From Nitrospiraceae bacterium (lineage in GTDB: Bacteria; Nitrospirota; Nitrospiria; Nitrospirales; UBA2166): a stretch of DNA of 64,000 nucleotides. The notes beneath the pieces were generated by a model, which saw only the letters and a list, made by a program, of their open reading frames with translations, had not been told where the DNA came from and did no database searches. The translations under genes and the position numbers were made by a program. Every line of letters starts with the position of its first letter. Positions within the stretch are counted from its first letter, which is position 1. Shown here piece after piece: positions 54,356 through 62,092 of this stretch. The DNA lies in assembly GCA_002726235.1 (NCBI GenBank), contig PBSN01000008.1:510635-574634 (forward strand), given 5' to 3'.

Positions 54356-54833
54356 GACCCATGACGGGTTTACACTTATCGAGCTGGTTGTCGTTCTTAT
54401 TCTGATCGGTATCTCAGTCGCGCTGGTTGCACCAACCATTGCTCACAGTCTCGGGCAGGCACAGTTTAGAAAAGATATTCGGTCAGTCTCTGCCATGCTC
54501 ACACTCGCGCGAAGCCAAGCAATCACACACAAAATTCCATACGCATTTTCGATCGACATTAATGAACGCATGATCTGGATCAACCCATATCAGCAAGAAC
54601 GTGGGGAACCACCAAAACGCATCACACAATCCCCCCTCTCCCACACTGACACACTGCGAGTGACAGCGCAGACTCGGGAGAATACCAGCGGAACCCACAC
54701 ATTGATGTTCTACCCCAATGGAAGTTCGGGTGGCGGGACCATTCAGATGGCTCGCAGCGGCCAGGAGGAAACGGTCGAGATCAAACTCAATATTGTCACA
54801 GGACTTGCAACTTCAACACGCTCGTTAAATTAG
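54348..54833 (+). CDS. gspH: Minor pseudopilin GspH
   Basis: This 161-residue protein has the short leader MSKTHDG before FTLIELVVVLILIGISVALV, an N-terminal helix with SVSAMLTLARSQAIT, and a beta domain with GTHTLMFYPNGSSGGGTI, typical of GspH/FimT. It is a minor pseudopilin near the pilus tip. It overlaps gspG by 8 nt and is followed by gspI 3 nt later. Confidence 0.9.
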   Translation: MSKTHDGFTLIELVVVLILIGISVALVAPTIAHSLGQAQFRKDIRSVSAMLTLARSQAITHKIPYAFSIDINERMIWINPYQQERGEPPKRITQSPLSHTDTLRVTAQTRENTSGTHTLMFYPNGSSGGGTIQMARSGQEETVEIKLNIVTGLATSTRSLN

Positions 54834-54836
54834 CTG

Positions 54837-55328
54837 ATGAACCGCGTTCGATCCACCCTGGGGTTTACTCTTTTTGAAACTCTTATTGCCGTGATGATTC
54901 TCGCCATCGCGTTCCCCATCCTGTTCCAATTGTTTTCTGGAACGCTTCGCGCGGTTAAAAAATCAAGAGATTACACTCAAGCCACAGCCTTTGCTCAGCA
55001 CAAACTGGAAGAACTTACCATCATGAAATCCCCACCGATGGAATTGGAATCCGGAAAGGGGCCCGAAGGGATTTTTTGGGAGCGGATCGTCGTCCCAGCC
55101 GACCCCATCCCCGAGTTGCCTCCCATCGACGAGGATAGCGGTGGTGAAGCTCCCATCACACCTCCTGCGTCTCTCTACAAAGCCACAGTCTCAGTCAGGT
55201 GGGATGCCGACCCGTCTGCTCCATCAACCAGCTTTCACACACTCGCCGCATTTGCTCCGACATCATCTGCAGAAATTGACCCAGATGATCCAGACCTTGA
55301 GGAATCAAGTGACAACGCTCTCCCCTAA
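54837..55328 (+). CDS. gspI: Minor pseudopilin GspI
   Basis: This 163-residue protein has the leader MNRVRSTLG before FTLFETLIAVMILAIAFPIL, in keeping with GspI, then HKLEELTIMKSPP and a beta domain. The C terminus is acidic (EIDPDDPDLEESSDN), longer than in most GspI proteins. With GspJ and GspK it forms the tip complex. The gspJ start overlaps its end by 20 nt. Confidence 0.9.
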   Translation: MNRVRSTLGFTLFETLIAVMILAIAFPILFQLFSGTLRAVKKSRDYTQATAFAQHKLEELTIMKSPPMELESGKGPEGIFWERIVVPADPIPELPPIDEDSGGEAPITPPASLYKATVSVRWDADPSAPSTSFHTLAAFAPTSSAEIDPDDPDLEESSDNALP

Positions 55329-56100
55329 CCTAACCTGCCGGAGAGGATTTACTCTTCTTGAGCTTCTGATCACCATCACGCTCCTTGGAGTAGTGATGGT
55401 AATCTTGGCTCAAGCCACAACGTTAAGCATTCAGACCTGGGAGAAAGGAACCGCATCACAACTCGCAAATCAGCAGACATCTGTTGTCACCGATATGTTG
55501 TCGCAACAACTCCGCTCCGCTTACCCACTGCAAATTCCTATCACGAAAGAAGATGGAAGCAAGAATCCATCAAAGAAAATCCTTGTCTTTGATGGAGGAC
55601 CAGAATCTGTCGCGTTTGTCACAACCAAACCCCTTGGCAATGAAAGCCAAGCGGGTTTGCATCTTGTTGTGTACTACCTCGAACGTAAAAAAAACGCACC
55701 AACGAGTCACCTTATCGCCGCCTATCGCTCCGTCTATCATAGGCAATTTTATGAGACCCCTTTTACTGACGAGGAAAAAACTCGACTCCTCTCAGAAGTC
55801 ACCACCATGAAAATAGAGTATTACGATGGCGAATCCGGAACGTGGTTTCCTGAGTGGATAATTAAAGATCCAACGCAACCACTTCCACCTGAAGATCCTA
55901 ATGAGCTTCTTGCTCCCTTGCCGAAAACAACACTTCCCTCTGCCGTCAAACTCCATCTGGAACATGGACCACAAAGCTCACCCACCCTCTCTGAACTACT
56001 GATTCCCATCATCGCCCAAGGAAAAGACGATAAGACGGCGGCATCCCAACAGAAAGCCGGCGATGACGATGATGACGATGATGACGATGATGACGATTAA
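55309..56100 (+). CDS. gspJ: Minor pseudopilin GspJ with poly-Asp tail
   Basis: The GTG at 55309, preceded by GAGGA, gives 263 residues and a leader RRG before FTLLELLITITLLGVVM; the frame opens further upstream to 55141, inside gspI. The beta domain carries VAFVTTKPLG, VVYYLERK and YDGESGTWFPEW. The end is unusual: after KDDKTAASQQKAG come twelve consecutive Asp, encoded by four copies of a 9-nt repeat. It joins the tip complex with GspI and GspK. Confidence 0.9.
   Translation: MTTLSPNLTCRRGFTLLELLITITLLGVVMVILAQATTLSIQTWEKGTASQLANQQTSVVTDMLSQQLRSAYPLQIPITKEDGSKNPSKKILVFDGGPESVAFVTTKPLGNESQAGLHLVVYYLERKKNAPTSHLIAAYRSVYHRQFYETPFTDEEKTRLLSEVTTMKIEYYDGESGTWFPEWIIKDPTQPLPPEDPNELLAPLPKTTLPSAVKLHLEHGPQSSPTLSELLIPIIAQGKDDKTAASQQKAGDDDDDDDDDDDD
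56062..56097 (+). repeat. Tandem repeat of GATGACGAT, four copies
   Basis: Four perfect 9-nt units run directly into the TAA of gspJ and encode the twelve terminal Asp. Copy number could change by slippage in steps of three Asp without breaking the frame. Confidence 0.9.
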
Positions 56101-56116
56101 GAAGCGTGTGAAGTAG

Positions 56117-57232
56117 ATGAACCTTACTATGGAAGGTCCTTTACAGCATGTGCGACAACAGGAAGGCATGGCCCTCGTGCTCGTCCTATGGATCCTAATG
56201 CTTCTGACCGTGCTCGCATTTGAATTTTCAGTCATGACGCGAACCGAAGCAAAAGTCACCCTCAATCAGCGAGAGTCAACAGAAGCGTACTATCTTGCAC
56301 GAGCCGGAATATATAAGGCCATTGCTGAACTAAGCCAGCCCGTGAGTAGCGAACCGGATGATGACGAGGAAGATCTCACGCCATTTAATCCTCCTCCTGA
56401 CGCTGATCCTCTTGAAGCTCCATGGATGACAGATGGACGCCCCTATCAGGTTACATTGGACAACGGCACTGCTGAGGTTCGAATATATGACGAGGGAGGA
56501 AAGATCAACCTAAATGAAGCGAATGGATCTACGTTACGAGAACTATTGAGCACGCTTCGCCTTGAGCAAAGTATCTCCGGAATCGTGGATCCTATTCTTG
56601 ACTGGCGAGATCCGGACAACAACTATCATCGGAACGGCGCTGAAGATACCTACTACCTATCACTGCCTGAACCTTATCATGCAAAAAACGGTCCCTTTGA
56701 TACCATGGATGAACTGCTCTGGGTCAAAGGCATTACCCCGGATATTTTCTATGGAAAACAACCAGAACCAGGGAGGCTTGGACGCATTGGGCTTATCGAT
56801 GTACTCACCGCCTCCCTTGATGCGAAACCCGCGGTGGTAGGATCATCTACTGATGACGATGAAGAGGAGGAAGAGGAGGAGGAATCAATTCAATTCAAAG
56901 TGAACGTCAATACTGCTCCTCCGGAGGTCCTGATGTCGATCCCAGGCATCTCTGAATCCCACACTCGCCTTATTGTCGCCGAACGGGAATTCTTTACATT
57001 TCTTACCACTGAAGACCTCGATCCATTCGTAGGTGATATCGACGACGCAAGTCCATTTATCAGTTTTCAACCAAGTAATACGTACACCATCGACGCCCGT
57101 GGGAGCATCGCATCAAGTCCAGGTTATCACCACATACGTGCCATCGTCTCCATCTCTCCCAAAGGGCATAGAATCCTCCAATGGAATGATAGTATATACG
57201 CGCAATACCAACAGGCCCCGTATGGAAGCTAA
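56117..57232 (+). CDS. gspK: Minor pseudopilin GspK
   Basis: This 371-residue protein is the largest minor pseudopilin. The leader ends QQEG before MALVLVLWILMLLTVLAFEF and lacks the Glu at position 5, as GspK usually does. The saposin-like helical region contains INLNEANGSTLRELLSTL, DPILDWRDPDNNYHRNGAE and a second helix-hairpin-helix-like VNVNTAPPEVLMSIPGIS. An acidic run (DDDEEEEEEEE) lies between the two near residue 245. It caps the pseudopilus tip. Confidence 0.94.
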   Translation: MNLTMEGPLQHVRQQEGMALVLVLWILMLLTVLAFEFSVMTRTEAKVTLNQRESTEAYYLARAGIYKAIAELSQPVSSEPDDDEEDLTPFNPPPDADPLEAPWMTDGRPYQVTLDNGTAEVRIYDEGGKINLNEANGSTLRELLSTLRLEQSISGIVDPILDWRDPDNNYHRNGAEDTYYLSLPEPYHAKNGPFDTMDELLWVKGITPDIFYGKQPEPGRLGRIGLIDVLTASLDAKPAVVGSSTDDDEEEEEEEESIQFKVNVNTAPPEVLMSIPGISESHTRLIVAEREFFTFLTTEDLDPFVGDIDDASPFISFQPSNTYTIDARGSIASSPGYHHIRAIVSISPKGHRILQWNDSIYAQYQQAPYGS

Positions 57233-57250
57233 AGAAGGACTCACAATATA

Positions 57251-58654
57251 ATGGCGCGAAGCCTCGCTATTCGACTCACAGACTTTCACGCTGAGTTTCT
57301 CTGCTTGCAGCGTTTAAGAGGCCGCACGAAGGTGACCGGACGACTCACAATTCCCTTGGTATCTCCTGTACAAGAGGATGACAACGAGACCGTTCTTCTC
57401 ACAAAAAGAGTCACAACATTCCTGAAAAACAACAAGATTCGAAATGGGCAAGTCTTCGCCTCAATCCCGCGTGAGGAAGTCGTACTGCGAGAGATTCAAC
57501 TCCCGCTGGCAGTTGAAGAAAACCTCCAACAAGTATTGACCTATGAACTTGACCGCTATACGCCATTTTCAAAGGACGAGGCCCATTTCGCATTTGAAAT
57601 TGTGAATCGCAACTTGGATGCGAATACGTTGACACTCCTGCTCGCAGCCGTTGATAAGGCCCGCCTCCAAGGATACATCAAACGCCTAACACTCCTTGGG
57701 GTCACACCAAGCGCAATCGAAATCACGTCGACGGCCATGCTTAATACTTTACGCCAAATACGCAAGCTCAAGGATACGACACCGTCACTCCCTATGCCTC
57801 TTCTGGCGATGATCGACATTCACGAAACAGGCTACGAGTTAATCATCACGGAAGGCCCGTATCTGCGCTATACGCGATCGATACCGAAAAGCAACAATCT
57901 CATGTTGCATATCGGGGTAGAACTGGACAAAGGCATCGCAGCAATCAAGCGCGAAAAACAAGACGTGCAGGAGGTGATACTCGGATCATCAACCGGCGTA
58001 CAACGTGAGCATCTCACTCCCGACAGTTTGGCAACCCACACAGGGCTGCACGTTGTATCGGCAGAGCCGTTTGCGTCTGAATCAATGGTGTTGATGGGCC
58101 TTGGGTTTCGTGGTCTCCACAACGGTACACCCACCATCAACCTCCTCCCTCAACAGACCCAGCTGCAATCGCCACGACGGCGGTATGCACCCACACTTGC
58201 CCTCATCGCGTTGCTGGGATGCCTGATGATCGGATATATCGCCATCGAAGTCGCCAACAACCGCGCCACGCTCAAAAACATCAATGATCAACTGAGCGCG
58301 CTCTCGCCGCAAATCTCTTCCATGACGGCACTGCAAGATCAATCCACCACGGTCGAACAACGCCTCCAGACGATTGATTCGCTTGCACCAGGTCACCTTG
58401 GTGCCTTGGATGTTCTAAAGGAGTTAACAACTATCGTTCCAGACCAGAGTTGGTTGACAAATCTTACCTATAAAGCCCACAGTGTTACGTTAACTGGAAA
58501 GGCAAAATCGTCACCAGCACACTTAATTTCAGTACTCGAACACTCGGCACTCTTTTACGATGTCAACTTTAGTGAGCCTGTGAGTGGTCAAGAGTTTCGA
58601 ATTCAGGCAAAAGTGCGGACAAACGCCATCGACATCAACACGGATACCCCATGA
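57251..58654 (+). CDS. gspL: GspL-like protein with PilM/PilN architecture
   Basis: This 467-residue protein links the cytoplasmic and membrane parts of the machine. The N-terminal actin-like domain (about 1-280) has the PilM-type LREIQLPLAVEENLQQVLTY, YELDRYTPFSKDEAHFAFEI and TAMLNTLRQI. One transmembrane helix follows (YAPTLALIALLGCLMIGYIA), and then a PilN-like periplasmic domain with LLPQQTQ before it and TTIVPDQSWLTNLTYKAH. The fused layout matches GspL. Its last codon overlaps gspM by 4 nt. Confidence 0.88.
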   Translation: MARSLAIRLTDFHAEFLCLQRLRGRTKVTGRLTIPLVSPVQEDDNETVLLTKRVTTFLKNNKIRNGQVFASIPREEVVLREIQLPLAVEENLQQVLTYELDRYTPFSKDEAHFAFEIVNRNLDANTLTLLLAAVDKARLQGYIKRLTLLGVTPSAIEITSTAMLNTLRQIRKLKDTTPSLPMPLLAMIDIHETGYELIITEGPYLRYTRSIPKSNNLMLHIGVELDKGIAAIKREKQDVQEVILGSSTGVQREHLTPDSLATHTGLHVVSAEPFASESMVLMGLGFRGLHNGTPTINLLPQQTQLQSPRRRYAPTLALIALLGCLMIGYIAIEVANNRATLKNINDQLSALSPQISSMTALQDQSTTVEQRLQTIDSLAPGHLGALDVLKELTTIVPDQSWLTNLTYKAHSVTLTGKAKSSPAHLISVLEHSALFYDVNFSEPVSGQEFRIQAKVRTNAIDINTDTP

Positions 58655-59265
58655 CACTGTCCTCACGAGAACGTAATTCTGTCATCATCGGACTAGGTGC
58701 CGTATTGTTGTTTCTTGGTCTCCAGTATCTCGCCTTGCCTCTCATCGACCAGCGCAAAGCCATGAGTAACCAAATCGAAGTCAAAGCCTCGATCCTTCAA
58801 CAATACCAAGCACGGTTGCATATGCTTCCCTCCCTTCAGCAAGAACTGGCGGAACGCCAAGCCCGTCTCGAGGAAACAGAACAGCGTCTGATTAAAGGCT
58901 TAACTCCAGCACTCGGTGCCGCACGTGTTCAGCTCATTCTTGATGACCTCTCCAAGCGACAGAAAGGAATTGCGATCAAAAGCACACGTGTCCTCGATTC
59001 CGAAGCACAGGGCAACTACACGAAAATCGCAATGCGTATCGCGCTAACCGCTCAAACAAAGCTCCTCACAGACTTCCTATACGATATCGAACACCAGCCA
59101 GCTCGCCTGTCGGTCTCCGAGCTGACAATCCGGGTTCCCAATCCAAAGAAACCACGTGACTTGCGCGCAGATATTGTCATTGAAGCATTGATGAGACAAC
59201 CCTCTGAGAAAGACGCGAAACCCGAACAAGATCCCAAGGTACAACCGAGGAGCGCAACTGCATGA
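58651..59265 (+). CDS. gspM: GspM-like protein
   Basis: This 204-residue protein has one N-terminal transmembrane segment (VIIGLGAVLLFLGLQYLALP), a coiled coil (QQELAERQARLEETEQRL) and a ferredoxin-like periplasmic domain (TKIAMRIALTAQTKLLTDFLY, LSVSELTIRV), the GspM/PilO layout. It pairs with GspL in the inner-membrane platform. It overlaps both neighbours by 4 nt. Confidence 0.85.
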   Translation: MTLSSRERNSVIIGLGAVLLFLGLQYLALPLIDQRKAMSNQIEVKASILQQYQARLHMLPSLQQELAERQARLEETEQRLIKGLTPALGAARVQLILDDLSKRQKGIAIKSTRVLDSEAQGNYTKIAMRIALTAQTKLLTDFLYDIEHQPARLSVSELTIRVPNPKKPRDLRADIVIEALMRQPSEKDAKPEQDPKVQPRSATA

Positions 59266-59981
59266 TCCGTTTGCTCAATTTCAGCCTTTTTGGAGGCATA
59301 CTCGTACTGGGCACTAATATGATCGTCGCCGCGGGCCTTTGGATTCCAGACGATGACTTTCCTCTCTTCTTTGCCAAAACAACGCACATCCAACCCTTCC
59401 AGGCAATATCACCACGATCTCCTGCTATTGTGCGTGTTGGAACGACAAAAGATGACATGACAGTCGTAGGCTCCCCATCAAAGGACTCATATTCCGTTAT
59501 TGTCGAAAAAGATCTCTTTCACCCGACTCGGAAAAAACATATCGTTCAGAAAGCTGCACCGCGTCCACTCCCGAAGAACTCCGATCAAATACAAGCGCCC
59601 AAACCTAAAGATCAGCTTCCGAGACGAAGTCCTACGCACCCTAAGCGAGATTCGAAAAAGAAGCGCTCAGACCGTTTATCCCTCCAAGGGATCGTGCTAT
59701 TTGGTGACTACCAGCGTGCACTCATTGCTGACCTCCTCCGAAAACCACGGAATCCAATGGATGTCGGGATCGGAGATACCGTTGGTCGGTATACGGTGAA
59801 GGAAATATTGGAAGATCACGTCATTCTAACGGCCGGAGAAACCGAGACGCGAACACTGGAAATGATGGAGGAAGATAAGTTGAACCGACGGAGCCATCTT
59901 GTCACCCCGACTTCTGGAACCCCTCCTAGCGGATCGAGAAATGGAAAAGCCAAGAAACGGGACCAGAAAGCCAAAAAATAG
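59262..59981 (+). CDS. GspC/PilP-like periplasmic protein
   Basis: This 239-residue protein has an N-terminal membrane anchor (SLFGGILVLGTNMIVAAGLW), then SVIVEKDLFHPTRK like the start of a GspC homology region, a long Pro/Lys-rich linker, and an HR-type beta domain (LSLQGIVLFGDYQRALIAD, GIGDTVGRYTVKEILEDHVI). GspC connects the platform to the secretin, and the placement just before gspD fits that. The tail is basic and low-complexity (NGKAKKRDQKAKK). It lacks a PDZ or coiled-coil end, so PilP-like is as fair a name. Confidence 0.75.
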   Translation: MIRLLNFSLFGGILVLGTNMIVAAGLWIPDDDFPLFFAKTTHIQPFQAISPRSPAIVRVGTTKDDMTVVGSPSKDSYSVIVEKDLFHPTRKKHIVQKAAPRPLPKNSDQIQAPKPKDQLPRRSPTHPKRDSKKKRSDRLSLQGIVLFGDYQRALIADLLRKPRNPMDVGIGDTVGRYTVKEILEDHVILTAGETETRTLEMMEEDKLNRRSHLVTPTSGTPPSGSRNGKAKKRDQKAKK

Positions 59982-60031
59982 TTACCCAAGTCGCCCAATT
60001 GTGTCACGTATTCATCAAGCTAGATAGACCC

Positions 60032-62092
60032 ATGCAGACATTGAATCACGTCTCATGGAGCATGCTCCAAGCACTGCTGATCGTAAGCTTCACTCTTCTT
60101 ACCGCATTGGGTCCTTATGGCGGCAACGCAAACGCCCAACCTCGCCAGGAACAGCAACCAAACCAACACCCGCAACCAGAGATGCTCCCACAAAATTCCT
60201 CTGAACCGGGATTGGAGACCTCACTTCCAAGTGCTGTTATTCCTCGACCCGAGTTGGCTAACCGAACCCCACAGGAAATCGTTCTCAATTTTGACAACGC
60301 CGATTTGTATAAGGTCATTAAAATCATCGCAGACATTCTTGAGGTGAATTATATTATCGATCCGAAAATTAAAGGCACCGTCAATATCCACGCAACTGGA
60401 GCGATTTCACGAGATGACCTCATGGTCATTTTTACAGATATCCTCCGAATCAATCGGGCTGCTATCGTTAAGAACAAAGCCGTCTACCATATCGTTCCAA
60501 TGGGTGCCATACGAACAAAAGCACTTAAGCTGCGACACCCCCCTAGTGAATCGCCAGAAAACATTGGCGATCCATCAAACACTGTGACTATACAGATCAT
60601 TCCACTCCGCTATATCGCGCCATCAGAAATCGAAAAAATCGTGAAACCCTTTCTCTCGTCTGGCAGCCATGTAATCGGATATGAAAAAAGTCGTCTGCTT
60701 CTCATTACCGATTTTCCAGACAATATTGAAAAGGTCCTATCAATAGTTGAACTCCTTGATATCAATGTCTTCGAACAGGTCAAGGTTCGACTCTTTCCGA
60801 TCAAAAACGCGGATGTTACTGACATCGCGCAGGAACTCGAAAAACTCTTTGCAGCGTTCGAGTTGCCAAGCAAAAGTGGTCGTGGCACAGGGATCACGTT
60901 CGTACCTATCACCCGCATTAATTCACTCCTTGTCATCAGCTCTCTTTCAGAAGCGCTACACGTCGCAGAGCGATGGTTGAAAGAAATGGATACTCAAGAG
61001 GGAGAGATTGACGTTCGAACCTTTATCTACCACGTCAGAAACGGCATTGCGACCGAGTTGGCCGATATCCTCAACAGCATTTTTGTGCAAAACAAGGAAT
61101 CCATTCCGGGACAACCACGGACCGCAACTGTCACTGCCAATGACCAACAAACCACAAACGCAACTCAATCTTCTGACACCAAAAGCGCCGCTGGAATAAC
61201 CGGAGAAGTCGAAGTCATCTCCTATGCTACGACTAACACCCTCATCATTAAATCAAATCCAAGAGATTACGAGATCGTAGAAGGCATCCTTGAAGAACTG
61301 GACATCGTTCCACGCCAAGTATTGATTGAAGTTGCTATTGCTGAGGTTACATTGACAGAAAACACCGAATTTGGAATCGAGTATGCATTCCAGGACAATG
61401 CCACAGATATTACTCCACTTGAGGGCTCCGGGGCCCTGGGATTCACAGGTAGGTTTATGAAAGTTCGATCTGGGGACCAAAGAACCCTTTTGGCAACGTT
61501 ATCGGCCTTTGCAGGCGAAACCGAGCTTCGAGTACTCGCATCCCCACACATCATTGCCACCGATGGGAAGGAAGCATCAATTCGTGTGGGAGATGAAGTA
61601 GCAATTCGAACCAGTGAAGCGCGACCAACAGGTGCAGACGCCGGGAGCCCGGTTGACGTGACCATTCAAAGACGGGATACCGGGACGATTCTTCGTGTCA
61701 CACCTCATATCAATGCGACAGGGCTCGTCACCCTTGAGGTTGACCTTGAAAAGAGCAACGTGACCCCTCCATCGGAAGGAGCATCGGATGTTGGCATTAA
61801 CAAAAGAACCACATCGACCACAATGGTCGTTCAAGATGGGGAAACAATCTTAGTCGGAGGACTGATTGACGATACCGTGACCGATACCATCAGCAAGGTC
61901 CCAGTATTGGGAGATATTCCATATCTTGGAATCCTCTTCAGAAACACGACAACAACAGTTAACCGCATTGAACTGATTCTGTTGATCACACCACACGTTA
62001 TCCGCAATATCAACGAAGCCATCGAGGCGACAGACGGCTTCACAACTAGAGTTCCTGCAGCTCAGGAACAACTTACAAGCTATGACCGTTAA
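60032..62092 (+). CDS. gspD: Secretin GspD
   Basis: This 686-residue outer-membrane channel protein (ATG 60032; a TTG at 59999 would add 11) has a signal (ALLIVSFTLLTALGP to NANAQ), a Gln/Pro-rich linker, N0 domain (IVLNFDNADLYKVIKIIADI), N1-N3 domains (VTIQIIPLRYIAPSEIEKIV, VKVRLFPIKNADVTDIAQEL, VRTFIYHVRNGIATELADIL), and the secretin core (PRQVLIEVAIAEVTL, VPVLGDIPYLGILFRNT). It overlaps the next secretin by 11 nt. Confidence 0.96.
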   Translation: MQTLNHVSWSMLQALLIVSFTLLTALGPYGGNANAQPRQEQQPNQHPQPEMLPQNSSEPGLETSLPSAVIPRPELANRTPQEIVLNFDNADLYKVIKIIADILEVNYIIDPKIKGTVNIHATGAISRDDLMVIFTDILRINRAAIVKNKAVYHIVPMGAIRTKALKLRHPPSESPENIGDPSNTVTIQIIPLRYIAPSEIEKIVKPFLSSGSHVIGYEKSRLLLITDFPDNIEKVLSIVELLDINVFEQVKVRLFPIKNADVTDIAQELEKLFAAFELPSKSGRGTGITFVPITRINSLLVISSLSEALHVAERWLKEMDTQEGEIDVRTFIYHVRNGIATELADILNSIFVQNKESIPGQPRTATVTANDQQTTNATQSSDTKSAAGITGEVEVISYATTNTLIIKSNPRDYEIVEGILEELDIVPRQVLIEVAIAEVTLTENTEFGIEYAFQDNATDITPLEGSGALGFTGRFMKVRSGDQRTLLATLSAFAGETELRVLASPHIIATDGKEASIRVGDEVAIRTSEARPTGADAGSPVDVTIQRRDTGTILRVTPHINATGLVTLEVDLEKSNVTPPSEGASDVGINKRTTSTTMVVQDGETILVGGLIDDTVTDTISKVPVLGDIPYLGILFRNTTTTVNRIELILLITPHVIRNINEAIEATDGFTTRVPAAQEQLTSYDR

